Below are positions 15,968-24,440 of a stretch of DNA of 33,057 nucleotides, one piece after another. The notes under the pieces are model-generated. The model saw only the letters and a list, made by a program, of their open reading frames with translations, was not told the origin of the DNA and did not search any database. The position numbers and the translations under genes are program-made. The stretch is from a virus: the IMG/VR virus record IMGVR_UViG_3300021087_000044, positions 1-33,057 of that record; one strand, given 5' to 3'. Within the stretch, counting starts at the first letter, position 1. Each line of letters begins with the position of its first letter.

Positions 15968-17695
15968 TTAGAAGTTAATTATCAATTTAACATCTTCGAT
16001 CTGGTCACTAGCCCTTGAAATTGGTGATCTATTTTCAACATATAGAATATCACCAGTGTATTGTTTCAAGTCAGGTCCTTCAATAGCACTTGTATTAGCA
16101 GTTGTACCACCTCCGGAAACCGTCAATGCTTCGTTAGATTGAAAAGAACCTGGTGTTCCATCCCAACCGTTTGAGGCATTTGCGCCTTTTGTAACTTGAG
16201 ACATTCTCAACTTACTCGTTCCTGAAGTCCAATCAACTACTCTTCCTGTAGCGCCGGATACTGAACCTGTCACTAATTGGTCTGATGAATATGCAGAACC
16301 TGAAAAAGATTGCACTGTAACTCTAAGTGCCTGGTCACCCAATGAAATGGTTGCTGGTATACCAAGATCATCATCATTGGTTGTGTTAGCTGCGTTCGGA
16401 TGTGAAATTAAACCAATTTTTCTAAAATCATTGGCTACTGTAAATTCCCCGGATTCATCATTTTCAAGTCTAACGTTAATCATAACGTTATATCCACCTA
16501 ATTCTTCTGTGGCATCAAATCCATGGCCACCTTTTGGTTCAATAATAGCTTGAACTGTGGCATCATCTGTATTCCAGGAACTATTAGCTAAAACACTAAC
16601 AGCTGCATTTGTGTATCCAGAACCTGCGGCAATTGTTATAACATCAGTTAAACCGGAAGTATTAGTTCCGTTTGCCCTACAATTTGCTCCGCTTCCATCA
16701 CCTAATATCTGTAATCTGGGTGCTACTTGGAAACTATCACTTTGTGCCGCGGCAGTTGAAACTGCTGGTGCAAAAGTAATTACTTTTGTAGTACCATCAT
16801 AATCTGTAATGGTTCCGCCTTGTCCTTCAGCATCTCCTGAAGTAAAGAATATATCTGAACCGATATAAACATCATCAGATGCACTCGCAGTACTATGAAT
16901 ACGCACGGAAGTAGTAGTATGTGAATATCCACTTCCGAAACCATTATCTAGTGTATTGGTTTCAAAAATTAAATATTCAGCACCACCAACTGTTCCGTTA
17001 GCTGTTTTTCTATAGATATTAATAGCACCATCAGTAGCTGCGTTTTCAACAGCACGTTGTAAGGTATTTTCCTGAGTGGCTGATGCCATAACAGTATTCT
17101 GATAACGTACTTGTTGTACAGGAATATAATTAGTAGTTACAAATTTCAAAGCCGATGCGGCCGAAATTGTGTACATATACTTCCACTTATATCCATCTGA
17201 TCCAGGTGTAACAATAGTTGCTGCTTGACCTGTTGGTTTTGCAACACTTGTTCCACCAGTGTTATTGTTTGCTAAACACTTATATACATTATATTCATCT
17301 GTCATGACATAAAAGGTATTGGCAAGCATAGCATTTTGCGTATTATCATAAGCAAAATAAGATGTATTGTTTGCCCAATTATATCTAGGAATACAATGTG
17401 TCACATCAGTAGATACAACCTTTTTAGCTGCAATCATATCTTTCCAATGATTATAATAAGTATTTGATACTGAATCGGTGGGTGTAGGGGGTGTTGTGTC
17501 GTTGTCTGCTGCCGCGGCTCCTGCTACATTAGCCCAGTTCTGGACTCCACCGATGAAAAGATACATATTAGATTCTAAGTATGTATCGCCCGCGACTGTG
17601 TTCGCAAATGTTGTCATTCCGGAATCTTCGTCAAAAGACTCTCGAAACTGCTTTGCATTGAACATTCTAAATTTGTTTGTTACTAAAGCCGGCAT
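15968..17695 (-). CDS. 8: Baseplate wedge protein gp8
   Basis: A 575-residue protein. It is recognised from both ends of T4 gp8: LVTNKFR (4-10), MYLFIGGVQNW (44-54), PTDSVSNTYYNHWKDM (72-87), HCIPRYNW (100-107), GSDGYKWKYMYTI (165-177) and the C-terminal GDILYVENRSPISRASDQIE. The latter equals the GEMIYMENRPPI...DQTEE of T4. T4 gp8 has 334 residues, so about 240 extra residues are inserted in the middle. These include a GSGYTNAAVSV beta module (about 331-365), a KGGHGFDATEELGGYNVM motif (about 385-403) typical of marine gp8, and a VTGSVSGATGRVV module (about 470-490). It forms part of the wedge in the baseplate periphery. The start ATG has GGAG 8 nt upstream. Confidence 0.9.
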   Translation of the reverse strand: MPALVTNKFRMFNAKQFRESFDEDSGMTTFANTVAGDTYLESNMYLFIGGVQNWANVAGAAAADNDTTPPTPTDSVSNTYYNHWKDMIAAKKVVSTDVTHCIPRYNWANNTSYFAYDNTQNAMLANTFYVMTDEYNVYKCLANNNTGGTSVAKPTGQAATIVTPGSDGYKWKYMYTISAASALKFVTTNYIPVQQVRYQNTVMASATQENTLQRAVENAATDGAINIYRKTANGTVGGAEYLIFETNTLDNGFGSGYSHTTTSVRIHSTASASDDVYIGSDIFFTSGDAEGQGGTITDYDGTTKVITFAPAVSTAAAQSDSFQVAPRLQILGDGSGANCRANGTNTSGLTDVITIAAGSGYTNAAVSVLANSSWNTDDATVQAIIEPKGGHGFDATEELGGYNVMINVRLENDESGEFTVANDFRKIGLISHPNAANTTNDDDLGIPATISLGDQALRVTVQSFSGSAYSSDQLVTGSVSGATGRVVDWTSGTSKLRMSQVTKGANASNGWDGTPGSFQSNEALTVSGGGTTANTSAIEGPDLKQYTGDILYVENRSPISRASDQIEDVKLIINF

Positions 17696-17723
17696 TTCGA
17701 TAACTCCAATCGTTATTAATTAA

Positions 17724-20700
17724 TTACTCTAAAACTGCATGTTGAGCGACATGATCTCTACGTCCTTCCGGGAAGTATTTATTCGCGCGCTCATGAACAT
17801 TAAAATTACTCGTGGTATAATTACCTACAATATATTTAGCATCAAATCTACTATATATATTAATACGTTTATAGTCACTACCTGTATTTATAAGGTCTTC
17901 ATATAAGAGATAGTCATCCTCGATTTTTAATTTACCCATAAAGGAAATTTCATCATCACCAGATGTTTCTAATAGAAGTTCTGTTCCATCTTCATTTAAA
18001 ATTACATCTTCTCCAGAACCAGCATCAGATTCTAAAATGATAGTATCTGATTGTAATAATCCATCTTCCATTAATAATTCATCACCATCTTCGAGAAGCA
18101 TCCCATCGTCTTCTTCCAGTATAATATTTATATCATCAAATAATATAGTCTGCCCAGATTCAAGATTTTCTACTGGGGTTTCATTCTGTGGTATAGCTAA
18201 TTCTATACCATGGTTCGCATATTCTTGTACTATGCTACCTTTTTCAGGCATATCGTCACCAATATGTGGGGTTGTGGATACTTTACAATAAGTATTCCAT
18301 GGCCAACTGGCTCTCGTTTTATCCCATGTAGGTGAATATGTCCCATGTATTGGTATATCACATGTTACCAATACTACTTCTTCTGTTCCCTGTTGCCTAG
18401 CAAGTGATTTTCCAATCTTATTAAGTGGATGATTGCTATAAGCAACATTTAATTTTATAGTAGCATCTCTATAATCAACATAAAGATCTGTATCCGTCGC
18501 CCATGTAAAGGTTGTTTCTGCACCTTGAAGGAATGTTGCCATCTCGTGAGTTTGATCTTTTGTTATTATTTCAACCCAATCTCCTTCTAAACAATCTGCT
18601 TTTACTATGCCAAGTAAGGAATGAACACTATCTAATACTGGTTTTGCTGTTCCATCTACTTCACAGAAAACTTTTTGTACCTTACCATTAGACATTAAGC
18701 CTACAACATTTCCTTCTGATAAAGCTTCATGTGCTTGATAAGTATATAGCTGCCATTGAGGAAAAGATAAATCTAATGATTCATTTGTGGCTGCTTTTCC
18801 TAATTTAATTCTATCAAGACTATCTGCAGAAGTTATTGTAGGAGTAGTAGTAGTAACATAACGTGCATAAACGTTATTACTATAATCAGGATAATATTCA
18901 GCACCAGGTGTTAGATCATAAGCTCTTTCTTCTGTTGCATCAGTATCATGAACTTCAACAAATTCTCCAACAATAGCATCTGTCTGTACTATTCCTAATA
19001 ATGAATGTACATAATTGATTCTTGGGAAACAAACATTCCCTGTTTGATATACCTGTTGTATTGTTCCATCCGTTCTTAATCCTACAACCATTCCGGCTTT
19101 GATATTTGCAACTGCAACTTCAAATTTATTATCAGCTCTTAATGGATTATTTAATCTCTTATCTTTTGGTCTAGCATATGACTGTCCATATTCATAAGTT
19201 GGATCTCTATAAATTCCGGAACCGGTAGTATCTGGAGCAGTAACACCCAGAGATTTTTTAATATGCATCCATTCGGAACCATTAACTACTATCTTTTCTT
19301 CTGTTTTTACTGGACCACCCATATCTGAATGATTATGGCAATAAGCCCATACTGTATCGTTTTTACTCCAAACACCAGAACCATCAACATGTGCTATATC
19401 AAAATCTGGAATTTTAAAATCAACATATGCCCCGCCACTTCCTGGAGTCCCAACCGCAGTATAAGGATATTGATTTGTTGCTTCTGCATATCCTGCAGCA
19501 TGTATACCGTCAAGTACATTTGCAAATCTTATTAGATGTCCTGAATTAGTACTATCTTCTTGATTAAAACGATATGTTACACCCTTGATAAGTTTTCTTG
19601 ACCATGCACTATCATTAATGTTTACACCATCAAAAAGAAAATCAGTGCTTGAAACTGTTACTGCAATTATACGATCTGCAGCATTTGGCCAATTTACAGT
19701 TTGTCTATCAATGGACATATTATCAAATGGCTGTACTTTTACCCTACTCTCATCTAATTTAACATATGTATCAACACTAGTTAAATTTGGTAATGACGCG
19801 GTTGCCATTCTTATAGGCAGTGTAGGCTCTTTCCAACTTATTACAGTTATAGTAGCATCACCGATCAATTCAACTTCTTCTTCACCATAACTTACATGAG
19901 TGGTAACTAATGGCATTGTTTCATTACCATCTGGTGAAGTATATTTTCCTAATATACCTATTTCTGGCCAATATTCAAATCCACCTTTACGTACTAGATT
20001 TGGATTACCATCTCCACCTAGACCCCAGAAAGTCTCCGGCGGTCTTTGTGCACCTGCATATGCTCCAGCTGCATTAGTCGAGGTTTGAGGATTAAATCTA
20101 TTTTCTGTATTATAGTGTGAATCCTTACCGTGTAGGGAAACTCCACCGCCCGCGCTATGTCCTGTACATTCATTTCCTTCATAGTGACCTGGAATAATAT
20201 ATTCTGCGATTACATTCGGATACCAAGGTACAATTTTAGTACTTTCATTCAGAGCATTAGTTTGATCATGTTCTATGAACCAATGTGTTATTTCTACCCT
20301 GCCGGCATCAGTACTATTCCAAGGTGTAGCTACTCCAAATTGTCCAGCTAAATTACCACGGTAATTCTTTTCATAGTCCCATCCAAGTCCATTTAACCAG
20401 GTAGTACTGTCTTGTCTTCCTAAGTGAAATGCAAAATGTTTATCATCTGTCGTTGGACCAAAACCAATGCATCTTGGATCCAAGAATTCAATATGATAAT
20501 TATGAATAATGCCCCAATCAAAATCAATTTGACCAAATTCACTTTCAAACGGCATCATTGTTCTATTATAGCCCATTCTCATATCTTTATCAATTGGACC
20601 ATATTCTGTAACATATGCTGGTGTTCTATCAACGAATAATTCAAGCTTTTTACTAGTGACCGATTCCGCCTCAATGGACATGCTAATAAGAAATTCAATA

Positions 20701-23700
20701 CCTATCTCACCAAATACTGCCCATCCTGCTGGATGAACAAAAGACCTTACCATATCTCTAAAGGTACCAATCTGAATATCAGATCTCAAAACATACGAAA
20801 AATCTTGATAATAGTAAGAATCCTGTACCCTGATAATATCACTAATCATTCCTAATTTACTTTTAAACGTTCCAGGATAATTAGTTATGGTTGTGCGCTG
20901 AGCTGAAAATGTTGCGTTGTTATCACCTGTTGGGGCTGTAACTGTAGGAATTGTAGTATAGTTTATACCTGCTTGTGAAATTGTAAGAGCTTTAATAGCT
21001 CCAGTTTTTAAAGCTCCAGATTTTAATACAGCATTATTACCATAATTTTCAGTTGATTCAACTGATTTTACATTTGCACTTGCTAATACAGCTGTTCTGG
21101 AACCAGCTAAAGATACAACAGTTTCACCGGCAGCAAATTCCGATGCTTCCATAATCATAAATGATTCTGGTTCATCCGCGGCATTAAATCCTTCATATTC
21201 AATTTTACCGCGCTCTGTAACATCTATTATTTCAAATTTGTCTACATGCAATACATATGTCGAAGATGCATTCATTTTTATATACAAATATAATGCATGA
21301 TAATTACCTGTAAGACTAGCTGTAAATTTGCCTTCATATGTATAAATTTGATCAGCATTATTAGTCCCTATTTGACTATATAAGTCTGCATTTGTTGGTC
21401 CACCTATTGCACCATCGCTTACAAAGGCTACATCTGTTTTGGAATATGCATATCTAAGAATAACACTTGATAAAACAATACTAGATCTAAAACTTATTCT
21501 TGCAATATATTCGTCGCCAGCATTTAATAAATTCTCATAGTCCCCACCTGCACTATTATTTAAACCTTTAAGTCCAACATATGTTTCCACTTGATCATTA
21601 ACAGCAATTTTGCCACTATATGAACCATATATTGTATTTGAAGATTCAATAGAAAGAGAGTTATTACCAGTATCACCGGTCTGGGCATCCCAAGACTCAT
21701 TTCCGTTTGTTGCTATAACAATAGCGCCACCGATGGCCTTAGTAGAAAAAGAATAAAGATCAGAAGTATTATTTTCAAATGTTCCTAATCCATTTAAAAT
21801 AATATTTTCATCTTCAAGAGAAAATGATGTATCTACTTCTCTCACTTTCATTGAACTAACAGTAGAATTCGCCGTCGAATTAACATATGGTTGTACTACT
21901 TGAGCTTTTTTGCCTGAAGTCTGTCCAATAACATATTCACCAAATCTATATTTTCCCTGAATATTTTCCGCAAAATTTAAATAAGCTAACTCAGCAGTAT
22001 TTTTTCCAGTAATAGGATCTTCAAACTCATATGATTTCTTTCCTAATATAGTTTGATTAGATGCTTCATAAGTTGGACCTTTTAAATAATCAATTCCAGT
22101 AGTTATAACCTGTACATTTGAAATTGCACCAAAAGAAGTATAAGTATATCCTGTTGCTCCATAATAACTATCAATAGAATAAGTATTATCTCCTAATTGA
22201 TTTTCTTCTATTTCATAATAGCTAGCTGGTTTGATTGAAGAAATTTGAAACAATTGGGATTTCCCAGGAACTGCTGTAGCGTTTGCACTATAATATAGAT
22301 CACCATAACTATTTTCAACAAAGTTAGAGGAGCCTGCATGTTCAATTACATAAACAAAACATGTAGTGTTTACTGATGGTCCTGCAATTGTTCCTTTAGT
22401 TCCTGTTTTAGAATCATATACATAATAGCCTGCTTGCATATCATCTTCAAAATTCTTTGTATGAAAAAGAATATTATCACCTGCGTCTGCTGTACCATCT
22501 GTACTATCTATTAAAATTAACCCATCACCTTCTTCAAGTAAAATATTTGCGCCGCCATCTTCAGTATCTTGATTTATTACCTCAGCAACCCAAGTAGTTG
22601 AATTACTTGAACTAAAATGTGTATTAATATTTTCAGGATATCTTACATCACCTGGATCATCAACAGAAAATGAAAATGCATTTAAAGAAATAGCAGAAGG
22701 AGCTGAACCACCGTCAGCAGTTGAAATAACTTTATCAATTGTTGAATTAGAATCTCTAAATGTTCCTGTTTCTAGAATTCCACGAATAGCACCAGTATGA
22801 TTGGTACCCTGTGTACCAGCGCTATTAACTATTAACATTTCACCGCCCATATATCCATTACCACCATCATCCACAATAATCTCATCAATTGCGCCATTAG
22901 CTGTCGCGGATACACGTGCAACTGCACCTTGTCCGGCACCTCCTTTTATTACCAATTCATCGTTAACTTTATAAGCTGTACCGTTACTTACAATTGTAAT
23001 TTCACCAATAACAGCAATACAATCTCCTCTAGAAGAACCTGCCGGAAATGCCATTGCTTTCACAGCATCAGAAGAATCAGGACTGTTCATAAGTTCAGTA
23101 TCAACAAATGCTTCAATCGTTGCTATTTTTTCGCCAGGTTGAAAATCAGAATAGATATCAAAACGGGCATCATACCCTTTAACATAATCTGTCAAATATA
23201 ATTCTGTTACTGCGGTTGAACCTTCAATATATGCAATAGAATTATCAACAGTTGCTGTGGCTTGAGAATCTTCACCTTTAATAACTTTACTATTAAATTC
23301 ATCTGGATTTATAGCGGTACCAGTATACAATTTAATCGACTGCGATGAACTCCAGTCGCCATCAGAAGGCCTTAACAATCTTTCTTTTGGATATATAAAA
23401 CTTAATTGATCAGAACCATATACTGTTCTCCATAACCAAAGAAAAGAATCTTCTGTACCTCTACTTCTATAGATATCCCTTGCTGTTTTAATTGCTTGTC
23501 TTAAATCCCCAATTGCATCGAAAGGAATATTTGATAGGAAATCTTCTCTAAATTGTTGTAACATGTAGTTATCAGCTGCATCAACATCGGTCATTAAATC
23601 TATATCGGCAGCACCTCGAAGAGGATTTCTCAATAAATCTATATCCGTTTCGCCTACTGAAGCTTTTGCACGTGTCAATTTACCTCTAATAGATTCTCCG

Positions 23701-24440
23701 TGTATCAAGACTCTTCCATTAATAGGTCGTGCGAATAATAAATGTGGATCTAAATTATATTTTGGAGATGCAGTATTTGCTGTTTCTAAAAATTTACCGG
23801 CAGGTTCGTTTTTTCTTTGATAACCAGTTACTATAAGTTGAGCACCGGATGTGGCACCTACAATTATTTCACCAATAGCAAATGTAGCATCTTCCCCTCT
23901 TTCCGATTCAACTATAATTTCTGTATTAGCTTTCCCATCTTCTGGTGAATCTTCCTTTACAATTCTGGAAGCGGCTGTATATGCAGTATATGCAGCGGTA
24001 GGAGGATCTTTTATTGCTATACCATAGTTACCACCATTTGCTCCACCTTTTCTCGGCATATAAAATACATTACCCCTTAGCTCTTCTAATTCCAATTCAT
24101 AAATTACACCATCATCAGAAGCGGCTATAGCAGGCGCCTTATTTCCATAAACAGGAAAGAAGTGACCAAATTGCAAACCAGCATCAGTTGACTCTGCACC
24201 ATCTGAGGGTTCATAAACAAGTTCTCTTTGATCTATAGCAGTACCTCGAACAAAATATGCACCATCGTCATCTTCTTGTACAATATTATATTCGTCTAAT
24301 TCTAAATCAGTATATTCTATTTGATAAGATTCTAAAAATTCAAAATACTTTGTCATGAAGACAGGGAGGTTACTGCCTTCTTCAGTAAAGAAAGCTGGTA
24401 ATTGATTTTGTATTATTTCAGATATTCTATTATCAGCCAT
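17724..24440 (-). CDS. Giant baseplate wedge protein, gp7/gpI-like, modular
   Basis: A 2238-residue protein. The N-terminus (IIQNQLPAFFTEEGSNLPVF, then MTKYFEFLESYQIEY) and residues about 295-351 (GDLRQAIKTARDIYRSRGTE, then WRTVYGSDQLSFIYPKERLL) are the pattern of the large wedge protein that follows gp6 in marine T4-like phages. The KGT-like RSRGTE helix recalls gpI-type wedge proteins. T4 gp7 has about 1032 residues. Added modules include TSGA beta repeats (about 180-210, 830-860), glycine-rich GxGY strands (about 485-545, 1150-1170), a cupredoxin-like segment (1610-1715), a duplicated VHSLLGIV domain (about 1770-1950) and acidic ILLEEDDG repeats (about 2100-2170). Coupled to gp6 by TAATG. 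By context it pairs with gp6 in the wedge; assigning the whole as gp7 is inference. Confidence 0.7.
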   Translation of the reverse strand: MADNRISEIIQNQLPAFFTEEGSNLPVFMTKYFEFLESYQIEYTDLELDEYNIVQEDDDGAYFVRGTAIDQRELVYEPSDGAESTDAGLQFGHFFPVYGNKAPAIAASDDGVIYELELEELRGNVFYMPRKGGANGGNYGIAIKDPPTAAYTAYTAASRIVKEDSPEDGKANTEIIVESERGEDATFAIGEIIVGATSGAQLIVTGYQRKNEPAGKFLETANTASPKYNLDPHLLFARPINGRVLIHGESIRGKLTRAKASVGETDIDLLRNPLRGAADIDLMTDVDAADNYMLQQFREDFLSNIPFDAIGDLRQAIKTARDIYRSRGTEDSFLWLWRTVYGSDQLSFIYPKERLLRPSDGDWSSSQSIKLYTGTAINPDEFNSKVIKGEDSQATATVDNSIAYIEGSTAVTELYLTDYVKGYDARFDIYSDFQPGEKIATIEAFVDTELMNSPDSSDAVKAMAFPAGSSRGDCIAVIGEITIVSNGTAYKVNDELVIKGGAGQGAVARVSATANGAIDEIIVDDGGNGYMGGEMLIVNSAGTQGTNHTGAIRGILETGTFRDSNSTIDKVISTADGGSAPSAISLNAFSFSVDDPGDVRYPENINTHFSSSNSTTWVAEVINQDTEDGGANILLEEGDGLILIDSTDGTADAGDNILFHTKNFEDDMQAGYYVYDSKTGTKGTIAGPSVNTTCFVYVIEHAGSSNFVENSYGDLYYSANATAVPGKSQLFQISSIKPASYYEIEENQLGDNTYSIDSYYGATGYTYTSFGAISNVQVITTGIDYLKGPTYEASNQTILGKKSYEFEDPITGKNTAELAYLNFAENIQGKYRFGEYVIGQTSGKKAQVVQPYVNSTANSTVSSMKVREVDTSFSLEDENIILNGLGTFENNTSDLYSFSTKAIGGAIVIATNGNESWDAQTGDTGNNSLSIESSNTIYGSYSGKIAVNDQVETYVGLKGLNNSAGGDYENLLNAGDEYIARISFRSSIVLSSVILRYAYSKTDVAFVSDGAIGGPTNADLYSQIGTNNADQIYTYEGKFTASLTGNYHALYLYIKMNASSTYVLHVDKFEIIDVTERGKIEYEGFNAADEPESFMIMEASEFAAGETVVSLAGSRTAVLASANVKSVESTENYGNNAVLKSGALKTGAIKALTISQAGINYTTIPTVTAPTGDNNATFSAQRTTITNYPGTFKSKLGMISDIIRVQDSYYYQDFSYVLRSDIQIGTFRDMVRSFVHPAGWAVFGEIGIEFLISMSIEAESVTSKKLELFVDRTPAYVTEYGPIDKDMRMGYNRTMMPFESEFGQIDFDWGIIHNYHIEFLDPRCIGFGPTTDDKHFAFHLGRQDSTTWLNGLGWDYEKNYRGNLAGQFGVATPWNSTDAGRVEITHWFIEHDQTNALNESTKIVPWYPNVIAEYIIPGHYEGNECTGHSAGGGVSLHGKDSHYNTENRFNPQTSTNAAGAYAGAQRPPETFWGLGGDGNPNLVRKGGFEYWPEIGILGKYTSPDGNETMPLVTTHVSYGEEEVELIGDATITVISWKEPTLPIRMATASLPNLTSVDTYVKLDESRVKVQPFDNMSIDRQTVNWPNAADRIIAVTVSSTDFLFDGVNINDSAWSRKLIKGVTYRFNQEDSTNSGHLIRFANVLDGIHAAGYAEATNQYPYTAVGTPGSGGAYVDFKIPDFDIAHVDGSGVWSKNDTVWAYCHNHSDMGGPVKTEEKIVVNGSEWMHIKKSLGVTAPDTTGSGIYRDPTYEYGQSYARPKDKRLNNPLRADNKFEVAVANIKAGMVVGLRTDGTIQQVYQTGNVCFPRINYVHSLLGIVQTDAIVGEFVEVHDTDATEERAYDLTPGAEYYPDYSNNVYARYVTTTTPTITSADSLDRIKLGKAATNESLDLSFPQWQLYTYQAHEALSEGNVVGLMSNGKVQKVFCEVDGTAKPVLDSVHSLLGIVKADCLEGDWVEIITKDQTHEMATFLQGAETTFTWATDTDLYVDYRDATIKLNVAYSNHPLNKIGKSLARQQGTEEVVLVTCDIPIHGTYSPTWDKTRASWPWNTYCKVSTTPHIGDDMPEKGSIVQEYANHGIELAIPQNETPVENLESGQTILFDDINIILEEDDGMLLEDGDELLMEDGLLQSDTIILESDAGSGEDVILNEDGTELLLETSGDDEISFMGKLKIEDDYLLYEDLINTGSDYKRINIYSRFDAKYIVGNYTTSNFNVHERANKYFPEGRRDHVAQHAVLE

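Noticed and set aside
17885-17892. Perfect TATAAATA on the minus strand, 190 nt before gp8.
   Set aside because: It is within the coding end of the wedge gene and far from the gp8 start; another chance match at 18125-18132 nearby shows how common the octamer is.
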